DNA from: Melampsora larici-populina 98AG31
Taxonomy: Eukaryota; Basidiomycota; Pucciniomycetes; Pucciniales; Melampsoraceae
Assembly: GCF_000204055.1 (NCBI RefSeq)
Contig: NW_006768765.1
Location: forward strand, 3,588,937-3,652,936
Length of the DNA stretch: 64,000 bases
Direction of reading: 5' to 3'
In this document: positions 20,889 to 31,804 of the stretch, piece after piece
How the letters are laid out: every line of letters starts with the position of its first letter
Numbering within the stretch: position 1 is the stretch's first letter
Program-made: the position numbers and the translations under genes
The notes under the pieces: generated by a model
The model's database searches: none
Told to the model about the DNA's origin: nothing
The model's input: only the letters and a program-made list of their open reading frames with translations

Positions 20889-23137
20889 TCAAGTAGAGGG
20901 AGTAGTTAATCGGTTTTCAATTCCTAATAATTCAAAGACTTTTCTACCCAAAGTAGCAATCTCTTGATCTCCTGCATCACCACCTCCTTCACTACCATCG
21001 TCGTCATCAACTGAACTGGACAATGTAGTTCCCGAAGAAGCCAAGTGATTGACGAGTGGAATGATAGACTCAGATGATCGAATGTGGTTCTCCAAGGTTG
21101 GATCACCTGATTCTAAAAGTTGTACACAAGTCCAGACCGCGATGTGTTGGAATGTTGGATCGGTAGATTCTAGGAATCGAATCAAGTATCCTTCCAATCC
21201 ACCTTCGGGTTTGTCCCAAACTGCATTAAATGCCGAATAGTCATCGGCTGGTTTCGGATTAAAGAGAATCAGTTGGTCTTGAAACTTTGCATCAAGACTG
21301 AGACTTCGGATCAACGGAACAGACCTTTGGACGAGAGGTTGCCAATTGCTGCGGCGCTGTTTCCTTGAACTTCAACGCTAACGCTGTTGGTCAAAGGAAT
21401 CAAGACTTCCAAGATCCCAAGGTCTAACAGATGGCCTTTGATATCTTCACTCAACCCTAAAACAGCCGCACAAGCCGTCATTTCGCTTTGTACGCTCAAA
21501 GGTACGCTGAGCACTAGCTCTTTGATCCGTTCAATTGCACCGGCCTGGACGATCGCTTCTTTGTTCTTCTCTGACGATGCTGCCAAATTCCTCAAGGTTG
21601 AAATCGCATGACATTGGATCTCTTCATTTTCATCGTAGGCCAAGAGTTCAATCAGTGGATGCAAAAAGTGTGCTTCGATGATGGGTGATTCGTTTTGTGG
21701 TGTAATCGATACATTTCTCACACATGCTGCAGCTGAAAGAATCAAGGGCAAGAAGGAAGATCGGAGTAGGCGTAATAAGGGGGATAAACCTCCACATTTG
21801 ACGATTTCGATTTGATATTTTTCTGTCAAAGGATATGACAATGAACATGATTAGATTACAACAATCTATGATCAGAATGTAAGAAAGTAAGGATGAATTC
21901 ACACATACCATCAGAAGCCAAATTTCGTAGAGCGAGTGCAGCCTGACACTGAACCTTCAGACTGGGGCTATCCATCAAACCGATCAAGCTGTTGACCAAC
22001 TTAGGTTCACCTTGGGCCAACCTCTTACGATTAGCCGCATCAACAGCAATATTGCTGAGTGCAGTCGTACAATAGTACTGTACATCTGTATCGGAAGATG
22101 AAAGTAATGAGACTAAGACGGGAATCGATCCAGCATTCACAAGTTGCTGTCGATTTTCATCAGAGTGAGTCATGTTTAAGAGTGCGCCAGTGGCGTTTCT
22201 TTGAACTCTAGTATCTTTTGATCTTGCTAGTCTTGTCAATGGGACTAGAGCACCCGATTTGGCTATCTTGGCTTTGTTTTCGTCTACAATATTGAATAAA
22301 CCGGTCAAGAAGAAACAATATGTGAGTGTGTTTGCTGGGGTAAAGTGACTGATAGAGGTGAACTGACCATGAGTTGCTAGATTGGTGATACAACCCACAG
22401 CGTTACATTGAACTTCCACATTTGGACTGAGCATCTGACGGATCAGCGGTTCGAGGCCGCCCAACTTAACGATCAACAACTTGTTTTCAGCTGTTCAAAT
22501 GGTAGTGAAAGCGAAAACCAAGGTAATCAGTGAATTTCTAATTAGAATATGACAAAAATGATTGGCCAAAGAAGATTCAAGATACGACGAACTGTTGACA
22601 GCCAAGTTACCAAGAGCAGCACTGGCAGCCCGTTGAACTTCGGTATCATGAGATTGTAATAAAAACATGATAGGTTCCAAAGTATCCCTTCCTACTTCTC
22701 TGACATCTTTTTCAGTGATCTCGGCAAAGGCCAGAGCAGCGGATCGTTGTAAGTCAACGTTATCTGAGAAGGATAGAGTTGAGAGTGACTTGAGTGGTTC
22801 TCCGGTGAAGAAATTGGTATCGGTCCGATCTAAACAAAGCGGAGAATGATTGTGAAAGATAGAGTTTACAAGTCAACAAGTGAATCTAGGTATTCTAGTA
22901 GGCTGAATAGTGCTGTTGGATCAAGCATGGACGTCTAATGACTTACGCTCAAGGAACTGCAAGAGACTTGCTACCGCATCACGCTCAGGCTCGAGTAAGA
23001 GAGGTTCATAACCCGATCCATGAGAACCACCTAAGAGTAATGATAGAAATAGTAAGTATTGATTGAGGAAGAGTCAAGTTGATAGAAGAGAGAAAAGACT
23101 GACGACCACAACTGCAACATGAAGAAATGTTCCCCAT
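20889..23137 (-). CDS. VAC8: Vacuolar armadillo-repeat protein Vac8
   Basis: Seven exons (23137-23104, 23030-22947, 22829-22593, 22490-22368, 22283-21909, 21822-21325, 21247-20889) join to 569 residues, about the size of yeast Vac8 (578). The N-terminus [12 protein letters not shown] has a Gly-2 for N-myristoylation and a Cys cluster for palmitoylation, which anchor Vac8 to the vacuole membrane. Eleven or so armadillo repeats follow. Long segments match the yeast protein as I know it, for example [31 protein letters not shown] and [15 protein letters not shown]. It acts as an adaptor for vacuole inheritance, nucleus-vacuole contact and selective autophagy. A short acidic and Gly-rich insert precedes the C-terminal helix. 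All introns are 52-102 bp GT-AG. Confidence 0.96.
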
Positions 23138-24664
23138 GACTTGAATGAGTTGATTAGATGAGAAGGATGATGAGGATGGGAATGATGATGAAGTATAGAA
23201 TTGAGAAGTTGATGAAGAGTTGATGATTTAGAAAGGTCAGGAGAGGGTAATTAATTTTTCGATGGTCAACAGGCTTTCTTTGAGAATTGGATACACAAAT
23301 CAATCAAAAATTAGAATTTAATCCTTCAAAACCATTTAAAATTTAAGTCACTTTTCTCGTGTATGTATTTTAATCTTTTCATACACCACAGACTCAGCTG
23401 ATCAGTCATCCAGTCTACCTCTCTACCACCGAAAAGAAAATTGATCAAACTCTACAAAATCAAATCGAATGGATTTTATTTCACACAATCCTTCGAGCTT
23501 CATCAACTCCCTCCAGTGTCGATTTCAACATTTCTAACTTATCTCATTAAATAAGGGTACTCAAAGTAAGTATGTACGTGTACATACTTTTTGCTATATA
23601 CTTTTTTTGGCGGGGAAGGCGAGGCCAAAAGTATATTTTTTTTCTTTGTCCCCGCCAAAAAAAGTATGTAGCGAAAAGTATGTAGCGCTACATACTTTGC
23701 TTTGAGTACCCTTAATGTATGTATCATCCTACCATATATCTTTCAATCACTGCAACTTGAATATCTTTACGTACAACCCAAACTTAACAAAGTTTCATGC
23801 AACCCTGTTTCCAAATTCCAATGTCCATATGGATAATACAAAATCGTTGGGAGAGTTGGGGCAAAGTTTATTCATAGGGGGTCAGAGAGGTCTGAAATAA
23901 ATCACTTCTTCAGCACAGTTTGATAGGATTATCTTTCTGAATGCAATATGTAGATGTGTGATATTGGAGTGGGGCAAACTGCAGATCATGGTCATTTCAA
24001 AGATCCCTGATATTTATATTCTGACACAGAAAAGGGTTACTGAAAATAAATTAATTTTGTGGTGAAGTTTAATCATTTTCAAAGAAATCTAAACGTTGAG
24101 AGAGAGGTGGAATTGCTTCTCAATGGATCATTTCTATAGTCAATTAGAGGGGGTGACCAGGAAGGATTCATCATGACCTTCATCTTCACTGTCAGTTTGG
24201 AGTAGGTTAACCAAGAGATATCACTGGAAATCTGGGTGGATCAAAAGGTTAGGCCAGGTCACCACCCTGAACTGGTATTGATTGACATACTTCAAAATAC
24301 CATGTTATCTGATACGTCATATTTGGGTGGTGAATAGAGCCCTCATCTTCTTTAAATCATCATCCTTGATTGTATCTTTCTATTGGCAAACGATTTCAGT
24401 TTCCTTCACCATAATCTTCGTCCGCATACCCCAAATACTTACCTCACTTCAAGAAAAACCTTTCAATACCTTCAAACCCTTCTGAAGATTTGCCACATAG
24501 CCACCTCTTGACCATCTCTACTCAACATGAACAAACCCTCAATCCGATTCAACCTCAATAAACCTTCTTCAATCAAACTCGAACCCAGCCCCATGCAAAG
24601 TAACTTGATATACCCAACCATCAAGTTTCCCAGTATCCATTCTGGCCTTTTGGCTTAGATCAAG
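23138..24664. other. VAC8 upstream region and intergenic DNA with one MITE
   Basis: The first few hundred bases should hold the VAC8 promoter on the minus strand. The MITE at 23554-23712 sits about 420 bp upstream of the VAC8 start. The rest, to the 2.3 kb element, has no supported gene. Confidence 0.5.
23554..23712. mobile_element. 159 bp foldback MITE, TA target
   Basis: Nearly the whole element is one inverted repeat of about 65 bp per arm, from AGGGTACTCAAAG at the left to its complement at the right. The inner arms carry TTTTTTTGGCGGGGA and its complement. The flanks are TA (23552-23553, 23713-23714). It would form a strong hairpin in RNA. It is non-coding. Confidence 0.8.
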
Positions 24665-24897
24665 TGTACACCGCATGCAATGTCGTGTCGCATTCGGGGC
24701 TGCGACACGCTGTCGCTGCCCCGGGGCATACTCATGCCCCGTGTGCGACAGTCCAAATTTGGCTGCGACAACACACGGTGACCTGCGACATCCACGCCGC
24801 GCACCGGCCAAGTGCGACATCAGAAAATACACATGCGACAACTCAGCGTCTGAATGCGACATTATCACCTTTCGACTCCAACAAATCAACCCTCGAC

Positions 24898-25215
24898 ATG
24901 ATCAAGATCCCTGGTTCCGTCATTGACCAAGCCAGTTTTACCATTGCAAATCGATTTTAAACTCTTTTTATAGTTGAAGGTGTAGCACGGACTGATCCTA
25001 TGGTCTCTATAGGAGCTACAAGAGCGAATCTTGAATCTGTCAGTAGGTATCCAACAGATCAAGTAAAAGATGAATTTTCATCGTGATTTTGATTTCTTGA
25101 AAAGATCTATACATAGGTGATGAACTTCTCGATCAAGCTATGAGTTTATGATGATGTGATTTATTGCACGCGCTGTGTTCAATTGAAGACGACCTAGAGC
25201 TGGATGCATGGAATC
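24898..25215 (+). pseudogene. Unidentified captured exon fragments
   Basis: Directly inside the left TIR the plus strand reads as exon-like pieces. One encodes IKIPGSVIDQASFTIANRF. After TTTTTATAG comes VEGVARTDPMVSIGATRANL, followed by a GTAGGT donor. After ACATAG a third piece contains DELLDQAMSL, then stops. Splice signals sit where expected, but stops interrupt the third piece. I do not recognise the parent gene. It appears to be a second host fragment captured by the same element. Confidence 0.35.
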
Positions 25216-25649
25216 ATATGCGATTGTCGGTGATTTGCTTCACATGATCATCCATGATCATCATGAACTTCATCAAGTTCAAAACTTCAACTTGTCAAAA
25301 GATTTCCTCGACTTCGTTTTGCACCACAATCAATCTTCGCTACTAATTGTCAAATCCTTGTATCCAATCAGAAAAAGACCAACTGTTTTGTTTTGTTTTG
25401 CACAAGAGAAGATGGAAGACCGTTCTTTGGAATCATGTGAAATCATTTTTTATGTACAAGTGAGACTAAAAAGCCTTTGAATCACATGAAAAGACAATGC
25501 AACAAGAGCACACTCCGGCATAATCATCTCACAAACACTTTTCAAAACAAAATAGAAATTGTTTTATATTTATGAAAAGAATAGATCCAGGTTTTGAAAA
25601 ATGAAGATCTCATATTCTTAAAGAATAAAGGTTTGTTGGAAAGAAACTA

Positions 25650-26740
25650 TCTCCAAACTCTCTGTTTATAAAAACAAATCACATCAAAATCACTACAAAA
25701 CAAAAAGAAATATGAAATCAGATTCAAATCGGATTGATGGAGAATTAAAATTAGAATAAGATAAATCTCGGATGGGAGAATTGAGAGTATATCTTTCATT
25801 AATAAGTGGTATAGGTGATAAAAAGTTATTTGATGAAGGTCTATTGATTCACTTTGATGAAGTTCTATTGATTCACTTTGATGAAGTTCTATTGATTCAC
25901 TTTGATGAGGTTCTTTCATATTCATCTTCTTCCATAATGTGATTTGAATAATGATGATTCATATTAGTTGAATTATTACTTTCTTCCGTGTTGGGAATCA
26001 ATGAAGATGTTGCAGTAGTTGAAGCTGTTGTTCTTGAATTCAATATAATAATGCAAATGTCATTTAACATCCTGATAAATGGACCCCTAATCACAATCGC
26101 TAATATGAAATACGGGTCATGTTCATTGAAGGTAAATCAATAATCAGTTTTTGTCAATTGTGTTTGTCCAAGTCTTAGATTTAGAAAAGAAAGTTATCCT
26201 TACGATTGGGATTATGACCACTTCATGGGTGACCTCATAATCAGCATTATAACAAACAAACATTCGAAGTGGTCTTGTTTCATTCTATTGAAAAAGATAA
26301 ACACATGTATGTGCAGAACAAAAAGGAAGTTATCAGGAATGATTTCAATTGTAAACCAATCAAACAAGAGCCTTCTTACCTCTTCTACAGCTTTATAGAA
26401 ATCACTCTCTCATCTCAAGGTATCACTAGCATCACCGATAGTCCACTCGCTAAAAGGTACCAAACCTAATAAAGAACACATTTAATCAATGATAGGTCTA
26501 CTGTTCATTTTTACTTTCAAATGGATATGAATCATTTACCAGAATCCTCAGCAGGAGATCATTTGATAACATCTAGAATATGCCAAAGCTAAGATGAATG
26601 AAAACAATAGTTCCAACATTGAGTCAATGATTTACGATTCGCAGAGCTTGAATAACGATTTGACATACATTTTTGAAACATTTTCAGGACTCCCAACTGA
26701 TGAAAGCCATAGCTAAGGCTGAAGGATCGGAATCAGTATG
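25650..26740 (-). pseudogene. Captured GRASP (Golgi reassembly stacking protein) fragment, decayed
   Basis: On the minus strand, spliceable pieces reconstruct the GRASP core in order. They are the end of the first PDZ (NRYSSSAN), the start of the second (LWHILDVI, then SPAEDSG|LVPFSEWTIG), ESDFYKAVEE, RPLRMFVCYNADYEV and HEVVIIP. A damaged GC...FALL[H][R]I block follows, where CAT and CGA have become TAT and TGA. The intron signals (GTAAAT, GTAAGA, GTAAGG donors) are still present, so capture was of genomic DNA and not cDNA. After the PDZ comes a Ser/Asn-rich tail resembling the disordered GRASP C-terminus, containing three 24-bp repeats (25843-25914). Several stops make it non-functional. 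GRASP (Grh1) tethers Golgi membranes and supports unconventional secretion. Confidence 0.7.
25843..25914. repeat. 24-bp tandem repeat, three copies
   Basis: The unit TTTGATGAAGTTCTATTGATTCAC is written here in two parts: TTTGATGAAGTT and CTATTGATTCAC. It occurs three times with one base change. It lies in the tail of the captured GRASP fragment. In the likely original frame each unit contains one TGA. Confidence 0.75.
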
Positions 26741-27008
26741 TTGGAAGAAGGGAAGAAAGTAAGCCGTTGTCGTCAGCCGAGGGTTGATTCGTCGCAGTTG
26801 ATTGGGTGGTATGTCGTATTCAGACGCTGAGTTGTCGCATGTGTATTTTCTGATGTCGCACTTGACCGGTGCACGGCGTGGATGTCGCAGGTCACCGTGT
26901 GTTGTTGCAGCCAAATTTGGCTTGTCGCACACGGGGCATGTGTATTCCCCGAGGCAGCGACAGCGTGTCGCAGCCCCGAATGCGACACGACATTGCATGC
27001 GGTGTGTA

Positions 27009-28012
27009 GTATCTGTTCTTATCAGTGTAATTACTGGTATTGGTTCATCGAACCAATCAATTAATTACTCTTATCTTTGCATGCCCTCGACTGCTAACTG
27101 GCTTGCCAGCGTGGTTGAGACGATGGCCTTGGGCTCACACTCTCCCCTTGTGCTGTCAGGCAAAATATTTTTTGTCGACCAGTGTGAGTTGGGGTTTGGT
27201 AGACTTGGACGGAAGAGATATTCTGGAATTCGATGTACTTTTTATAAGCTTCAAAGCTTTTTGTTGGTCGCAAAATCTATTGATGTTATCAATATCACAT
27301 TACTCTCAACTTCAAGAGATGAATGAAAAATATGAAGCTTGGTGCTGGCATTCCAAAGTTGATCATTTCAACCTTTCTCTACACTGGTCGGTCAAGCCCC
27401 TAGGTAATGTTCTTCTTTACTCCTTTCTAGGTCAAGACGTATCTCCTGATTAGATTCATGACACTGATAACAATCATTTGACCGTATCAACAACTCAAAC
27501 ATATACGGTCACCATCTCAAAACCCTGCACTCAAACCAAACATCAAAAAATAGATGAGTTCAAATGATCCTTGGCATTTTTCTTTGCATCTCAAATTCAA
27601 AACTTCATGATAAAATAATCTTTTCCACCAAACAAATAAAAATCACTGGTTGTTTCTAAAAAATCAAATGATCAAAAAAACATACAATTGAATCATCGTG
27701 TAAATGAAAATTTCTAATAATACTTGAAACAATTTCTGGCATACAATCAAAAAAAACTAAGGTGGGAGTTTTTTTCTTACAAATATACATGGCGTTAATG
27801 ATGATGATGATGATGATGCAATTGATGTTAATTTTTTTGAAAGAGAAAAGAATAAATGGGTTTGGTTTTTAAGGAGAAAAAGATATTTGTGAATCGAAAG
27901 ACGAAAAAGGAAAATGAAAAAACAAAAATCGAGCAAAATGAAAAAACTCAATCTCCTCAGGCTCCAACCTATTGACACTCACAAAAGCAAAACGTTTTGA
28001 AAGAGAAAGCTA
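27009..28012. other. Intergenic, no convincing gene
   Basis: Overlapping open frames at 26802-27453 are partly shadows of the right TIR and otherwise carry no motif. The rest is AT-rich with a short GAT/ATG run at 27798-27815. Confidence 0.45.
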
Positions 28013-28753
28013 CTAAGGTGTTACAGATAATTCATCATCAATAGTCGAAAGTAAACTATTACCAATCGAAAGTGGTCTACGAGAACCGAGTGGAGAAGGT
28101 TTAGATTTCGAAGTCATATTTCTGAATTGATTGGGAATCGGATGACAGACATCCGAATGAATTATTTCAGATTCGTTGATTGAGGATTGACTAGTGATTT
28201 CACTTATATCCGAAAAATAACCACTTGAAGCACTAGATGAAACCGAATTCGAATGAGATCGATTGGTGATCGAAGCTTTGGTTCCTAATGGACTTGGTTG
28301 TCGATCATGTTTAAGACTAAATGATCCAGGATTCGATAACCTTCGACGATAGTTAAATGAGATTTGATGATTCGGATCTCCTCCAAGTGATGCTCTTCTA
28401 AGATGAGAAGAAGCCTCGTTTTGTGATTTGATGATAGACGGTTCATCTTTACTTTCTTCACTATAACTAATCTTACTTAATGGACTAGCAGAACTTTGTC
28501 GACGTCTTAAAGGAAATACACCAGGTACGGACATTGAACGATAAGGCTTGGTAGGAGGTTGAACTGAATTGATTCTTTCGAATGGATTGATTTGATTGGA
28601 CTTGGTTTGGTTCGAAGGATTTCTTTGGATTGGATGGTTTTTAGGTGGAAATGAGTACGATTCAAAAAACCCATCACGGTTCTCTGATTGACCGGATTGA
28701 ACTCGAGAGAGAATGTTGTCATTGCTAGCGTTGGAGATAGTATCGGATGACAT
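28013..28753 (-). CDS. Ser-rich disordered protein with basophilic kinase motifs
   Basis: A single open exon of 246 residues starts at the ATG at 28753. A splice-acceptor-like TATAACAG lies just upstream, so a 5'-UTR intron is likely. The composition is rich in Ser, Asn, Pro and Arg, with no globular domain. Several R-R-x-S or R-R-R-x-S motifs are present (RRRQSS, LRRASL, RRRLSN) as well as S-P sites (ASPLS, PSPLG twice). These suggest a regulatory phosphoprotein targeted by PKA-like and proline-directed kinases. No family is recognised. The codon use and clean frame argue that it is real. Function is unknown. Confidence 0.6.
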   Translation of the reverse strand: MSSDTISNASNDNILSRVQSGQSENRDGFFESYSFPPKNHPIQRNPSNQTKSNQINPFERINSVQPPTKPYRSMSVPGVFPLRRRQSSASPLSKISYSEESKDEPSIIKSQNEASSHLRRASLGGDPNHQISFNYRRRLSNPGSFSLKHDRQPSPLGTKASITNRSHSNSVSSSASSGYFSDISEITSQSSINESEIIHSDVCHPIPNQFRNMTSKSKPSPLGSRRPLSIGNSLLSTIDDELSVTP

Positions 28754-30276
28754 TTTCAAAGCCTGTTATAAAGAAATCAGAGTAAGTGTGAGGTGAGGGG
28801 TTTTTCAGTGAATATAAAAGAAGAGTCAACTAACGTCAAAGGATATGAGTGATGTAAAAAAAATAAGATAAAGATGTGTAAAAAAGTATCTTGGAATGTA
28901 GGAAAGGAGACAGAAATTGAAAGATGACAAGTTCAATCCGATGGCCAGATGAAAGAATAAAATGTATTTGTATTGTGGAGTGTAATGGTGAAAGGGAAGA
29001 TGAATAAAGTATAACAAGAGCTTTATAAGATATACAAAGTCTGTTGGGTCAACTTAATTCGAAAGTGTTAGACCAGCTTGGCGGATTAAATTTGATTGAT
29101 GTAAAATCAAGTCTGAGAAGCTGAAAAAGAGCTGAAGTCAAGTGATGAATGAAAGTTTTTTTTTTGGAAAAAAAAAGAGAAAAGGGTTGTCTTGGGCTTG
29201 AAGATGTCAACTGTTTATTTTATTCAAAAAGTTGAAGTCAAGCTCAATGAGATAAATAGAGAGAGAGAGAGAGAAAGAAAGAGAATCTGACGGTTTCTTT
29301 GTGTAGTGAAGAGACCAAAGTTTAATTGACAAAGATGGTTACAACCGTGGTGTGGTCACCAGATTGACCGAAGTCTGAACACACTCTTTGTTGTATCATC
29401 AAATTCGATCACCATCACTCTACAATCACACTATCAATCATTTGAATGTCCTTCATTTCCTTTTGTTCAACTTTCTCAATGAAACCAATCAAAACAATAA
29501 GTTCAACATTCAATCATCTTCGAAGTGTATGTTTCACCACATGACTCTATTCACAAGGCTTTTTACCTAACAGTATGTAACCAACCCACTTCAAATTGCC
29601 TTGCTGCAATCTCTTTGTTTAACATACTCAAGTCTCTCGACCCAGGCGATCTCTTCAGAAGCCCTGGGTAAAAGTTACATACTCTCATTGAGAATTTAAC
29701 ATTTATTTGGATGGCTTGAATGAAACCTCGTGAATGGTCATACGCGCTAGTTCCAATCTTGTGTTTTCAATCTAGCCTCTTCCTACCCTATTTTCAAGCT
29801 TTAGCACGGCTTTACTTAACTTTCATCGATTGATCGTAGGATCAAACATGTGTGCTTTTGACGGAAACGAACCCAAATGCAGCACATCCAAAAACTGATC
29901 CGAGAACTAACATACTCACATGAGCCACATGATCGAGATTGTTAATCTCTCAGACATCATCTTGCGTGATTTATTCTAGTATGTAGATGGACGAGTTGCT
30001 ATTAAACAGTAAGCCATCTTGAAGGCAATCATCGATCTACATATGCACCTATACTATCCTTTCCCATACTACGTCATCGGTTTTCCATGTACTGGCGATT
30101 ATTTTTAAAAAGCTTGACTAACATTCTGCGCCAATTTGAGCTAATCTGCTTGAGTTTTGAGGTATCACTTGCACTAGCTTATCGAGATTGACAATCAGAG
30201 ACAGACATAGACGTTCTACAATTCAAATTGTAATACATTTTTTTCTAAAAACCTTTGAGATCAAGTATCTATATAT
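28754..30276. other. Intergenic with short GA microsatellite
   Basis: The 5' flank of the Ser-rich gene (-) is followed by AT-rich DNA. A GA-rich run lies at 29258-29285. No long frame with motifs and no RNA gene was found. Confidence 0.5.
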
Positions 30277-31521
30277 CTATTTATCAGGACCCCAAATCTT
30301 GACCAATCCATCTGCACTAGCAGTGATCAATTGTCCCGGATGTTTAGGATCAGATTCAACCCAAGTGATCACTTTTTTATGAGCTTCAAAACTTAGAGCA
30401 GCATTCCGTTTACCCTTTAAAAGCAAACAAAGAAAATGTAACCAAAGGAGACGTCAGATCATCAAAGTTAAAAGTTTTCATCATTCGAGTAAACTTTTCA
30501 AAACTCACACTTTCTAAATCCCAAGCCCATAATAACCCATCTTCATCACCAGCCAAGACTTGTGCTTCATCAAAACTAATGCTTGTATGACTTCTATAAC
30601 TTTGTGATCGATGTCCAGTGAATTTCTGTAACATCTCACCTCTTTCACGATCAATAAGTCTGATAGTCGAATTAAGTGTTGAGACAGTCATGGTTTTAGA
30701 ATCATTTAATAAATGAATGGATGTTACGGGATCTATAGTTTTTTTTTTAAAAAAAAGAGACCGATCAGTTTTCAGATAAGATTTTGGATGGAAGAGAGTC
30801 AAAACCAACCTTCGAAATAGTCTTGCGTCAATTGTCCCATACGAATATCATAGGCTCTTACATAACCATCCACTGAACCAGTAAGGATCTCACTCCCACG
30901 TACAATGATGGAAGTGATGGAATCTTTGGCCTGATCTAGAGTTTGAATAGGATGTCGTTGTTGTGATTTGATATCCCAAATTCTAACATGAGAATCGAAG
31001 CCTCCTGTGGTATAAAGAGACATAGTCAGATGAGGATATATATGTTGTTCTGAGTAACGATGAGGTCTGACTAACCACTGAGAAGTAAGTTTCCATCAAA
31101 ACTAAATGCACATGCATTTACCACACCTGAGTGTCCACTGAACCGTTTCAAAACTGTTCCAGTACCTACATCCCAATAATAAACAGATCGATCACCACCA
31201 ACGCTTCCAAAGAAAGAATTACTAGGAGCACTAAAGATTTTAATCAAAAAAAACATAAATTTAATCAATTCTCTATCGAATCTATCAAATTTCAAGCCAA
31301 ACCAAAATAGTAGAGATATAGACAAACACTGCGATTCCTAAGATTTCATAACCATGACCAGGATATTCTTTAATCAAGTTGCCAGTTTTGGCACTCCAAA
31401 GACGAATGATACGTTCTTGACCAGCTGTTAAGATATATTGTCCACCGTGATTGTAAATTGCTACGTGAACTAAACCTTGATGTGACAGCTTATGCTGTAG
31501 ATTCGGTGAACCGCTGGCCAT
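30277..31521 (-). CDS. WD40-repeat protein, WDR83/MORG1 family
   Basis: Five exons (31521-31328, 31230-31076, 31004-30810, 30732-30509, 30414-30277) join to 301 residues, close to human WDR83 (315). Seven WD repeats are visible, with W-D or W-x ends such as IRLWSAKTG, VYYWDVGTG, VRIWDIKSQ, LLWAWDLES and VKIWG. Diagnostic segments match WDR83: GHGYEILGIA, then a repeat with VQTLD-like IQTLDQAKDSI, EILTGSVDGYVRAYDIRMGQL and STLNSTIRLIDRERGEML. The family scaffolds MAPK modules and associates with the spliceosomal C complex. The first donor must be GTTTGT at 31327 to keep frame; the nearer GT at 31329 would break it. It is divergent from the UCH37 gene, 283 bp away. Confidence 0.9.
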
Positions 31522-31804
31522 TCATGTGAAGGAAGAGACATGTGATAATTCAATGGTTTCTTTTTTCAACCGATGAAGAGTTATGTCAAGTGTGGGTCGG
31601 TTCAAGTTGAAGCGCAGATAAAGAACCGAGCTCGGATACCCAAGCACCCCGATGAGCTTGGAGCAGGGCCGACGAGTTGCCGGGGAGTCGATCAAGTCGG
31701 ATCGAAGGACTGATCACCACATCATCCTTGATCACCTCCTCAAGTTTATTGACGGCGACCACCCAACAATCTTTAATTAATTTCAATTTTTCAAAACTTA
31801 TAAA
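31522..31804. promoter_or_regulatory. Short shared intergenic region between divergent genes
   Basis: Only 283 bp separate the start codons of the WDR83-like gene (-) and the UCH37-like gene (+). A GC-richer core (about 31625-31700) is flanked by AT-rich ends. No TATA box was identified with confidence. It must hold both promoters. Confidence 0.5.

Larger units (their letters stand above)
24669..27004. mobile_element. 2.3 kb TIR element carrying a captured GRASP gene fragment
   Basis: Terminal inverted repeats of about 229 bp (24669-24897 and 26776-27004) begin CACCGCATGCAATGTCGTG and are densely packed with GCGACA words. TGTA flanks both ends (24665-24668, 27005-27008). No transposase is visible. 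Between the TIRs lie a decayed Golgi-stacking-protein gene fragment on the minus strand and a second, unidentified exon-like fragment on the plus strand. The CACCG terminus is shared with the elements at 5916 and 47606. Confidence 0.65.

Noticed and set aside
31231..31329. Apparent frameshift between exons 1 and 2 of the WDR83-like gene
   Set aside because: Using the donor GTTTGT at 31327 instead of the GT at 31329 restores frame and gives the expected A-V-A-P-S-N sequence.
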